From: CAYSIX01 sp964431205
Lineage (GTDB): Bacteria > Planctomycetota > Phycisphaerae > Phycisphaerales > Phycisphaeraceae
DNA: 6,093 nt
Direction of reading: 5' to 3'
Assembly (NCBI GenBank): GCA_964431205.1
Contig: CAYSIX010000233.1
Span: 1 to 6,093 of the forward strand
The notes beneath the pieces are model-generated. The model was given only the letters and a program-made list of their open reading frames with translations, did no database searches and was not told where the DNA came from. This document shows positions 1 to 5,402 of the stretch, in pieces. Each line of letters starts with the position of its first letter. The first letter of the stretch is position 1. The position numbers were made by a program, and so were the translations under genes.

Positions 1-478
1 TGACGAAGTTCGCGACCCGCCCGAAGCACAGGCCCAGCGGCGCGGCGAACGCGAGCAGGTCGAACAGGAACAGGGTGGACAACGTGTTTCGCCGTGCCCA
101 GATCATCGCCGCCACCGCCGCGCCGATCATCCCCCCGTGGCTGGCCATCCCCCCGCGGTTCAACGCCAGCACGCCCCAGAACGGCGGCCGCCCGTCGAGC
201 TGCCACAGCAGCGCCGGCTCGTAGAACACGACGTACCCCAGCCGCCCGCCGACCACCACGCCGATCGCCAGCGCCACGATCACGTCCCCGACGCGCGACG
301 GATCCGGCCCGCCCCGGCCGACACGCGCCACCCGCCGCATCAGCAGGTACGCGATGAAAAAGCCCAGCAGGTACGACAGGCCGTACCACCGCACACCGGC
401 CGGCAGAAACCCGACGTCCGGCAGGCGGAACGCGAACGGGTCCAGGTCGTGCAGCCAGGCGCCGAGGAGCGGGGTCAT
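1..478 (-). CDS. lgt: Prolipoprotein diacylglyceryl transferase, N-terminal 159 residues (partial)
   Basis: Lgt is an inner-membrane enzyme that moves diacylglycerol from phosphatidylglycerol to the lipobox cysteine of preprolipoproteins, the first step of lipoprotein maturation. Translating the minus strand from ATG 478-476 gives an open frame to the window edge. Family landmarks appear in order: PAGVRWYGLSYLLGF (about 26-40, first membrane segment), GRLGYVVFYEP (78-88), NRGGMASHGGMIG (107-119, containing the conserved His-Gly-Gly), and GRVANF (153-158), matching the family's GRxxNF signature with its essential Arg and Asn. The start is secure: an in-frame TGA lies two codons upstream (487-485), and a modest Shine-Dalgarno, GGTGA, sits 6 nt before the ATG. 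The C-terminal part lies outside the window. It is the last gene seen in the leftward rnr block, 66 bp beyond the GxxExxY remnant, and one arm of the inverted repeat falls in its leader. Identification is from motifs I recognise; no search was run. Confidence 0.95.
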   Translation of the reverse strand, partial: MTPLLGAWLHDLDPFAFRLPDVGFLPAGVRWYGLSYLLGFFIAYLLMRRVARVGRGGPDPSRVGDVIVALAIGVVVGGRLGYVVFYEPALLWQLDGRPPFWGVLALNRGGMASHGGMIGAAVAAMIWARRNTLSTLFLFDLLAFAAPLGLCFGRVANFV

Positions 479-507
479 GCGAGATCACCACGAGCGGCCA
501 TGAGGAC

Positions 508-540
508 CGCGAAGGGGCGAAGAGAGTGAAGAACGCGAAG
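508..540 (+). repeat. Inverted repeat, left arm, beside the GxxExxY remnant
   Basis: This 33-bp purine-rich arm matches the reverse complement of 772-804 at 25 of 33 positions (hand alignment, no gaps), and both arms are preceded nearby by GAGGAC. It contains four GCGAAG-like units starting at 509, 517, 526 and 535, that is, spaced 8, 9 and 9 bp. It lies just beyond the stop codon of the GxxExxY remnant and about 30 bp upstream of the lgt start, so it may affect the lgt leader. The repeat is seen directly; a role as an element boundary is inference. Confidence 0.75.
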
Positions 541-544
541 TAAA

Positions 545-823
545 TCAGCCGGTATGAACAATGCGCTTGATCCCGTGCCTAAGCAGGTGCTGTGTCACGA
601 AGCCGATTCCGCGTCGAGCCAGCTCGACACAAAGTGGCTTTTCATACGTCGTTTCGGGAAACTCCGGCCCGAGTGCACGACGGACAGCGATCGCCGCCCC
701 GATCACCTCATCAGCATGTGATTCCGTCTGACTGTCGAGGTCCAGCCCCCTGGCCGATTCGACTTCGCCTTCTTCGCGTCTTTCGCAGCCTTCGCCAGTT
801 CGCGGTTCAGTCCTCGCGTGCAT
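545..823 (-). pseudogene. GxxExxY-family (PDDEXK-like) gene with internal deletion
   Basis: The 92-residue product resembles GxxExxY proteins, small proteins usually of about 120-130 residues placed in the PD-(D/E)XK nuclease superfamily, whose function is not established. Residues 38-75 match the family's N-terminal half (DEVIGAAIAVRRALG, then ETTYEKPLCVELARRGIGF). The last residues, LLRHGIKRIV (80-89), match the family's extreme C-terminus, often ending like LRDGIKRLV. The usual middle, with the strand carrying the acidic residue and the VELK-type catalytic motif, is absent. The simplest reading is an in-frame internal deletion of roughly 40-75 residues joining near residues 78-79. The glycine that names the motif is also replaced (E54-F-P-E57-T-T-Y60). 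The first 30 or so residues are low-complexity and partly encoded by the right repeat arm. A GAAGG lies 5 nt before the ATG, so it may still be translated. It sits 39 bp after rnr and 66 bp before lgt, on the same strand. A catalytic role looks unlikely; a short functional variant cannot be excluded. Confidence 0.7.
772..804 (-). repeat. Inverted repeat, right arm, overlapping the 5' end of the GxxExxY remnant
   Basis: Read on the minus strand, this 33-bp arm pairs with 508-540 at 25 of 33 positions. It has the same internal register, with GCGAA cores at offsets 2, 10, 19 and 28 (8, 9, 9 bp). A fifth unit at offset 37 extends the array to about position 763. It lies inside the annotated reading frame and encodes about residues 7-17, so either the true protein start is further in or the repeat supplies part of the protein. 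With the left arm it bounds a segment of about 297 bp. Confidence 0.75.
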
Positions 824-862
824 CCCTGCCTTCGTTTCGTCGCGGTACGTGCGTCGCGGCGT

Positions 863-3346
863 CTATCGTCTGCGTCGTCGCCGGGAGCGTTTGATCTTCA
901 TGGTTTCCTGATGCGCCTCGCGAGCGCCCTTGGGCTGACGACGTTTGCCCTTGGTCTTGCCTTTGGATTTCGGCTCCTTGGTGCCCTTGGGGGCGTCGTG
1001 GGCGCTCTCGCCACCGCCCTTGCCGGAGCCCTTGCCCGACTTGTCGTCGCCCTTGCCCTTGCGGCGGCGTTTGCCGCCGCGTTTGCCGCCGCCGGATTGC
1101 GACTCGCCGTGGCCGGCGACGACGACCAGGTCCATCTTTCGGCGGGGCAGGTCGACCTTGGCGACACGGACGGTGAAGCGGTCGCCGAGGGTAATGGCGC
1201 GGCCGGAGTGCTGAGCGACCAGGGCGCCGGTGGCGCGGTTGAAGCGCCAGCGTTCGCCGGACCCGGGCAGGGCGTCGAGGGGGACGAACCCGTCGACGAG
1301 GTATCGGTTGATCTGGACGAACACGCCGTTGGCGGTCACGCCGGAGACGGTGCCCTCGTAGTCGTCGCCCAGGTGCTCGCTGAGCAGCTCGAGGACGAGG
1401 TAGTTGCGCAGCTCGCGTTCGGCGGCGGTGGAGTTCTGCTCGGTGTTGGAGCAGTGCCGGCCGGCCTCGACCAATGCCTTTTCGTCGGGCAGGCGGGAGT
1501 CGTCGCGGAGCTGGCGTGAGAATCGCTTGGCGCCGCGGCCGCCGGGCACGCGCTGGCGGCCGTTGTCGGTCAGGTCGAGATAGGCGTCCAGCCCGCGGTG
1601 GACGATCAGGTCGGGGTACCGGCGGATGGGGCTGGTGAAGTGGGTGTAGTGCTGGGAGGCGAGGGCGAAGTGGCCGATCAGGGCGGGACTGTACTCGGCC
1701 TTGCTGAGGGTCTTGAGCACGCCGAGGTGGACGGCGTACTGGGCGGGCTTGCCGCGGACGGCGTCGAGCAGGGACTGCAGCTCCTTGCGGCTGGGGCTGG
1801 CGGGGATGTTGAACCCGGCGACGCGGGTGAACTGGCGCAGGTCGCGCAGGTCGTGCGGGTCGGGGTCGGCGTGGATGCGGCGGATCATGGGCACGTCGAC
1901 CGCGTCGAACAGGCGCGCCGCCGCCTCGTTCGCCTCGACCATGAACATCTCGATGATCGTGTGGGTGAACGCGTCGTCCTCGGGCTGGGCGTCGGCGACG
2001 CGGCCGGCGTCGTCGAAGATCAGCTCCACCTCCGGCAGGTTCAGCACGATCATGCCGTCCTTGAGCCGACGCTTGCGGATCACCTTCGCCAGCTCGTCCA
2101 TGAGCTTGAGCGTCTCGATGAGCCGGCGGGGATACTTCGGCTCGGAGCGGGCGTGCTTGCGGGCCTCGCGCAGGTCGTCGTCGATCAGCGCCTGGGCCTC
2201 TAGGTAGGTCAGCCGCTTGGCCGATCGGATGACGCTGCGGGCGAAGCGGGCGCCCAGGACGCGGCCGCGGGCGTCGAAACGGATGAAGCAGGACTTGGTC
2301 AACCGGTTGACGCCCTCCTGCAGCGAGCAGACGCCGTTGCTGAGCAGCTCGGGGAGCATGGGCACGACGCGGCGGGGCAGGTAGGTGCTGTTGCCGCGGT
2401 CGTAGGCCTCCTCGTCGAGCGACGAGCCTCGGTCGACGAAGTGCGAGACGTCGGCGATGTGCACGCCCAGCTCGTAGGCGGCGTCGCCGTCGGAGCCGTC
2501 GAGCTTGCGGATGTGGATCGCGTCGTCGAAGTCGCGGGCGTCGGGCGGGTCGATCGTGATGATGAACTGGTCGGTGAGGTCTTCGCGGTCGGCGGGCACG
2601 CGGTCGTCGGAAAAAGAAGCGGCGGCGTCGCGCGCTTCACGCATGACCTCGTCGGTGAACTTCTCGACCAGCCCGTACGCCTTCATGACCGCGACGGTCT
2701 CGACATCGGGCAGGCCCGCCTCGCCGAGCACCTCGGTGATCACGCCCTCGGCCCGGTCGCCCGGCTTCTGCGGGTAGCTGATCAGCTCCAGCACGACCTT
2801 GTCGCCGGCCTTGGCGCCCTTGGCGTGCGGGTCGCCGATCGTCACCGGCTCGTGCAGCAGCTTGCCGTCGGGCACCACCAGCCACTGCTTGCCCCGCTGC
2901 TCCAGCGTGCCCGTGACCTTCCGCTCGCTGCGCTGGATCACCTCGACCACGCGGCCGACGTAGGGCGAGCGGTCCGGCGACGCCCGGCCCTTCTGATGCG
3001 AGACCCGCACCCGCACCCGGTCGCCCGACATCGCGTCCGCCGTCTTGCCCGGCGGGATGAACAGGTCCCCGTGCTCGGTCGGCTCGTCCGGGACCACGAA
3101 CCCGAACCCCCGCTCGTGCAGGCGCAGCGTCCCGATCATCTCCCGGCCAGGCGGGGGCAACGCCACCGTGTCCGCCGTCCCCAGCACCACCTGGCCCTCC
3201 TCGGCGAGCTCGTCCACCGCGGCGCGGAAGCGGTCGAAGTCGTCCTCCGGCACGCCCAGCTCCTCGGCGAGCTGACGCGTCGTCCGCGGCCGATACCGCG
3301 TGTCGGACAGGTGGCTCAGGATCAATCTCGAATAACGAAGCGGCAT
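863..3346 (-). CDS. rnr: Ribonuclease R (3'-5' exoribonuclease, RNB family)
   Basis: RNase R is a cytoplasmic processive 3'-to-5' hydrolytic exoribonuclease that degrades structured mRNA and rRNA and acts in RNA quality control. The 827-residue length is close to the E. coli enzyme (about 813). Domains in order: winged-helix-like N-terminus (1-60), first cold-shock domain (71-115, with RGFGFVVPD), second cold-shock domain (144-205), RNB catalytic domain (about 255-590), S1 domain (663-742), then a basic tail (744-827). The signature DPPDARDFDDA (266-276) keeps all four metal-binding aspartates, D266, D272, D274 and D275. The C-terminal RNB motif FTSPIRRYPDLIVHR (570-584) is also intact, so the enzyme should be active. 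A segment at about 592-625 between RNB and S1 looks longer than in E. coli. The tail is Lys/Gly/Ser-rich and ends in six arginines. The start has a good Shine-Dalgarno, GGGAG, 5 nt before ATG. It is divergent from the YlbF-family gene and is followed on the same strand by the GxxExxY remnant and lgt. Confidence 0.97.
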   Translation of the reverse strand: MPLRYSRLILSHLSDTRYRPRTTRQLAEELGVPEDDFDRFRAAVDELAEEGQVVLGTADTVALPPPGREMIGTLRLHERGFGFVVPDEPTEHGDLFIPPGKTADAMSGDRVRVRVSHQKGRASPDRSPYVGRVVEVIQRSERKVTGTLEQRGKQWLVVPDGKLLHEPVTIGDPHAKGAKAGDKVVLELISYPQKPGDRAEGVITEVLGEAGLPDVETVAVMKAYGLVEKFTDEVMREARDAAASFSDDRVPADREDLTDQFIITIDPPDARDFDDAIHIRKLDGSDGDAAYELGVHIADVSHFVDRGSSLDEEAYDRGNSTYLPRRVVPMLPELLSNGVCSLQEGVNRLTKSCFIRFDARGRVLGARFARSVIRSAKRLTYLEAQALIDDDLREARKHARSEPKYPRRLIETLKLMDELAKVIRKRRLKDGMIVLNLPEVELIFDDAGRVADAQPEDDAFTHTIIEMFMVEANEAAARLFDAVDVPMIRRIHADPDPHDLRDLRQFTRVAGFNIPASPSRKELQSLLDAVRGKPAQYAVHLGVLKTLSKAEYSPALIGHFALASQHYTHFTSPIRRYPDLIVHRGLDAYLDLTDNGRQRVPGGRGAKRFSRQLRDDSRLPDEKALVEAGRHCSNTEQNSTAAERELRNYLVLELLSEHLGDDYEGTVSGVTANGVFVQINRYLVDGFVPLDALPGSGERWRFNRATGALVAQHSGRAITLGDRFTVRVAKVDLPRRKMDLVVVAGHGESQSGGGKRGGKRRRKGKGDDKSGKGSGKGGGESAHDAPKGTKEPKSKGKTKGKRRQPKGAREAHQETMKIKRSRRRRRR

Positions 3347-3383
3347 TCAGGCTCCCATCGGTCTCATGCGTCGGGTTGGATGC

Positions 3384-3394
3384 GTTATGCTAAC
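3384..3394. promoter_or_regulatory. Palindromic candidate -10 region shared by rnr and the YlbF-family gene
   Basis: The 95-bp spacer between the divergent starts holds one AT-richer block, GTTATGCTAAC, with perfect 4-bp arms (GTTA/TAAC) around TGC. Rightward it offers TATGCT (3386-3391) and leftward TAGCAT (3392-3387), each matching the bacterial -10 consensus at 4 of 6 positions. No convincing -35 hexamer lies 16-18 bp away in either direction. It could equally be a small operator or chance. The position, 48 bp before one start and 38 bp before the other, suits a divergent promoter. Confidence 0.3.
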
Positions 3395-3441
3395 GTCTGT
3401 GCGGCGCGGTCACAGGGCCGCCCGCACGCCGGAGCCTGCCC

Positions 3442-3861
3442 ATGGCCGACACCGAAGCGATCCTACGAAAGGCGCGGGAGCTGGGCGAGCTGATCGCTCA
3501 GCACGAGACGGTGGCGCGGTTCGACGCCGCGGTCAAGGCGTTGCGCGAGGACACCGAGGCCCAGCGCGCGGTCACGGACCTGAACCGTCACCTCGAGAAG
3601 CTGAGCCAGAAGCAGGCCGAGAACAAGCCGATCGAGGTCGAGGACAAGCGCAGGCTCGAGTCGCTGCAGACGGCGGTGGTGCGCAACGCGGTGCTGCGGG
3701 ACTTTCAGACGGCGCAGATGGATTACGTGGATCTGCTGCGTCGGGTGGACGAGGCGGTGATGAGCGCCGGCGACATCGAGCCGCCCGAGCCCGGCGGGGT
3801 GGCGGGCCCGGCCGTCAGCGCCCCGGTGAACCCGGACCTCTCGCACCTGCGCGGACGCTGA
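3442..3861 (+). CDS. YlbF/YmcA-family protein (possible RNA-decay regulator)
   Basis: The 139-residue product matches the Com_YlbF family: a mostly helical, charged domain from about 3 to 108 with the family pattern ILRKARELGELIAQHE (7-22), LNRHLEKLSQKQAENKPIE (47-65) and a final amphipathic helix (82-108). In Bacillus subtilis, YlbF with YmcA and YaaT forms a complex that directs RNase Y in mRNA processing and affects competence, sporulation and biofilm formation. The last 30 residues are a Pro/Gly/Ala-rich, probably disordered tail. The protein has no cysteine, so it cannot bind the iron-sulfur cluster reported for the Bacillus complex. The start is supported by GGAG 7 nt before the ATG. 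It is divergent from rnr, suggesting but not proving a link to RNA turnover, and converges on the HEAT-like gene. Family assignment is fairly secure; its role in this organism is inference. Confidence 0.85.
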   Translation: MADTEAILRKARELGELIAQHETVARFDAAVKALREDTEAQRAVTDLNRHLEKLSQKQAENKPIEVEDKRRLESLQTAVVRNAVLRDFQTAQMDYVDLLRRVDEAVMSAGDIEPPEPGGVAGPAVSAPVNPDLSHLRGR

Positions 3862-3892
3862 ACCGCGGCGACGATCCCATTCACGGCGCCGG

Positions 3893-3915
3893 GCCGGGCG
3901 TGCGAGCGCACCGGC
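3893..3915. terminator. Candidate stem-loop between convergent genes
   Basis: In the 125-bp convergent gap, GCCG (3893-3896) and GTGC (3900-3903) can pair with GCAC (3908-3911) and CGGC (3912-3915). This gives 8 base pairs with a 3-nt bulge and a GAGC loop. It is well placed to end transcription from either side, but there is no T-tract on either strand, so it is not a classical intrinsic terminator. Such stems are common by chance in DNA this GC-rich. Confidence 0.25.
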
Positions 3916-3986
3916 ATGTTCACGGACGGCGCAGCTCGTGCAGGTCATGCGGCTGATCGGCCAGGTGTCCAGGGAGGTATCGTGAT

Positions 3987-5123
3987 TCAGGGGTTGGACG
4001 GCTCGCCGACGGCGTCGACGTTCTGAGCGGGCCGATCGTTGTCGGGCGGCGCGGGGACCTCGAGCCGATCCGGCGGGACGTTGAACGGCGGGCCGGCGAG
4101 CACGTCCTGCCACTGCTCGGCGACTTCGAGCACACGCTCCCAGTCCGGGTCGATCGGGTTCAAGCCGGCAGGCCGTTGCACCTGCGCGCTCAGGTCGCTG
4201 TGGGCCGTGTCGAGGATGCGCTCGGCCGTCATCATCATGCTGATGTAGTCGGCCTCGAGGCGGTCGGTCATCCGGTCGGCGGGCACGTCGGGCGCCTGCC
4301 GCGCCAGCAGGACGAGGTACCGGCTGGCCGCCAGCGCCAGCTCGCCCATGGGCTTGGCCACGTCCCGCCCCTCCGCCCGAGCCGTGACCAGTGTCCGGTA
4401 CAGGCTCTCCATCCCCTCACGGACGGCGCGGAACGGTCGCGTCGGCTGGCCGACGTTTCGCTCCAGCAGGTTGAAGAACGCCTCGTTGGCCTCGGCGTAA
4501 GCGCCGACCTCGACCAGCGCCAGCAGCATCTGGCGGATCACTTCGTTGTCCGTCTCGTCTGCCAGCCCGCCGGTCAACGCGTCGACCAGGCGCTGGCGTC
4601 GCTGGCCGTCCAGTTGCGGATTGTCCTGGACGGACGCGGCGTTGAGCACCGCGCTCATCGCCCAGTAGCGCACGCCCGGGCTCGGGTCTTCCAGCCCGCG
4701 GAGGATGTTCTCGAACGCCGCGTCGCCGATCTGGGGCGTGCGCTGCTGCAGCTCCGCGATCACGCGCATGGCGTTCAACCGCGTCAGAAGCGACTGGTCG
4801 TCGGCCAGGCCCGCGGCCAGGCGTCGGCTGACCGACTCGCTGTAATACTGGCGGAACACGTCGGTCGGCTGAGCGCCGCCGGCCGGGGAGAGCAACGCCG
4901 CCCGGGACGGGCGGATCGCGGCGGGGTCGCCGCTGATCAGCCCCGGCGCGACCTGGTCGACGTAGGCGTCGACCTCCTGGCGCTGCTCGGGCGTCAGCGT
5001 GCCCTGAGCCTGCAGCGTCTGGGGCGACAGCGTCGGCTGGGCCCGCGCGGCGCCGGCGACAAGCAGCCATCCCGCGCCCAGCACCACGGCCAAGGCCAAC
5101 TCTTGCCGGCAACCAAACCTCAT
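3987..5123 (-). CDS. Secreted HEAT-repeat-like protein of unknown function
   Basis: I do not recognise a named family. The 378-residue product begins with a Sec-type signal peptide: a short basic start (MRFGCRQE), a hydrophobic core (about 9-25) and an AxA site (ARA, 26-28), with cleavage likely before Q29. The mature protein should be in the periplasm or an equivalent compartment. Residues about 110-222 look like degenerate HEAT helical pairs, for example LLTRLNAMRVIAEL (112-125), ILRGLEDPSPGVRYWAMSAVL (140-160) and a third at about 195-221. The rest is predominantly helical, with a Pro/Asp-rich acidic C-terminus (about 346-378). HEAT folds are protein-binding scaffolds, so a structural or docking role is plausible, but there are no catalytic motifs to suggest a reaction. 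A start 60 bases upstream (5183) is possible but would put an Arg-rich extension before the signal peptide and lacks the good ribosome binding site. It is convergent with the YlbF-family gene and divergent from the aminopeptidase gene. Confidence 0.8.
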   Translation of the reverse strand: MRFGCRQELALAVVLGAGWLLVAGAARAQPTLSPQTLQAQGTLTPEQRQEVDAYVDQVAPGLISGDPAAIRPSRAALLSPAGGAQPTDVFRQYYSESVSRRLAAGLADDQSLLTRLNAMRVIAELQQRTPQIGDAAFENILRGLEDPSPGVRYWAMSAVLNAASVQDNPQLDGQRRQRLVDALTGGLADETDNEVIRQMLLALVEVGAYAEANEAFFNLLERNVGQPTRPFRAVREGMESLYRTLVTARAEGRDVAKPMGELALAASRYLVLLARQAPDVPADRMTDRLEADYISMMMTAERILDTAHSDLSAQVQRPAGLNPIDPDWERVLEVAEQWQDVLAGPPFNVPPDRLEVPAPPDNDRPAQNVDAVGEPSNP

Positions 5124-5128
5124 GCGAT

Positions 5129-5134
5129 TCCTCT
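5129..5134 (-). promoter_or_regulatory. Ribosome binding site fixing the start of the HEAT-like gene
   Basis: AGAGGA on the minus strand lies 5 nt before the ATG at 5123-5121, a good match and spacing for a Shine-Dalgarno. It supports this start over the upstream in-frame ATG at 5183 and places the signal peptide at the very N-terminus. Confidence 0.7.
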
Positions 5135-5248
5135 TGGGAGCCTGTGGAACCACCCAGTGGCGGGCTCTTCGCCGCCGTCCCACCCCGACCGAGCGAGTCG
5201 GCGGAAAGTAGCAGCGGCCTACAAGGCTGTCAAACCTCCTGACGCCGC

Positions 5249-5254
5249 ATTATC
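5249..5254 (-). promoter_or_regulatory. Candidate -10 element for the HEAT-like gene
   Basis: GATAAT on the minus strand matches the -10 consensus at 5 of 6 positions and stands out in a GC-rich setting. It lies about 125 bp upstream of the chosen start, implying a leader of roughly 115-120 nt. No good -35 is visible at 16-18 bp. A small hairpin in this leader (CCGAC/GTCGG, 5185-5201, 7-nt loop) is too weak to interpret. Confidence 0.3.
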
Positions 5255-5325
5255 ATCCAAGTCGCTTTCGCCACTCGGCTTACAGCCGGGCCCCGGATGC
5301 CGCGCCGCACGCCACCCGCCGCATC

Positions 5326-5343
5326 GCGGCGCAACGGCGCCGC
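5326..5343. repeat. Perfect 7-bp GC hairpin upstream of the aminopeptidase gene
   Basis: GCGGCGC (5326-5332) and GCGCCGC (5337-5343) pair perfectly around an AACG loop. The hairpin lies immediately upstream of the candidate -10 at 5352 and would overlap its -35 region. It could be an operator-like site or simply a product of GC richness. It has no T-tract and lies between divergent genes, so a terminator role is unlikely. Confidence 0.3.
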
Positions 5344-5351
5344 CCCGCCTC

Positions 5352-5357
5352 TATATT
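5352..5357 (+). promoter_or_regulatory. Candidate -10 element for the aminopeptidase gene
   Basis: TATATT matches the -10 consensus at 5 of 6 positions and is the only AT-rich hexamer in this part of the spacer. It sits 45 bp before the ATG, giving a leader of about 40 nt. The hexamer 17 bp upstream (GCGCAA) is a poor -35, so an activator or non-consensus recognition would be needed. Confidence 0.4.
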
Positions 5358-5402
5358 GGCCCGTTCCCACGCGATTTCGTGCCTCTACCGGACACCCCGA
5401 CC

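Noticed and set aside
137..529. Plus-strand 130-residue frame opposite lgt
   Set aside because: The minus strand encodes an unmistakable Lgt with ordered family motifs; the plus frame is Pro/His/Arg-rich and resembles nothing.
508..540. Possible CRISPR-like array from the GCGAAG repeats
   Set aside because: Units are about 9 bp with 2-3-bp gaps and are degenerate; there are no 20-40-bp repeats, no spacers and no cas genes.
818..1519. Plus-strand 233-residue frame with an Ala/Leu-rich, membrane-like stretch
   Set aside because: The hydrophobic look comes from reading the Lys/Arg/Gly-rich rnr tail on the opposite strand; there is no supporting ribosome binding site or family resemblance.
2441..3493. 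Long 350-residue plus-strand open frame opposite rnr and running into the YlbF-family gene
   Set aside because: It lies antisense to a full-length RNase R with intact motifs, has repetitive Val/Asp/Gly/His composition typical of GC-rich shadow frames, and crosses the start of another well-supported gene.
3463..4113. Minus-strand 216-residue frame across the YlbF-family gene
   Set aside because: It overlaps both the YlbF-family gene and the end of the HEAT-like gene, and has Arg-rich shadow composition.
4417..5112. Alternative minus-strand 231-residue frame within the HEAT-like gene
   Set aside because: It is an Arg/Gly/Pro-rich out-of-frame reading of the HEAT-like gene, whose own frame has a signal peptide, a ribosome binding site and helical-repeat patterning.
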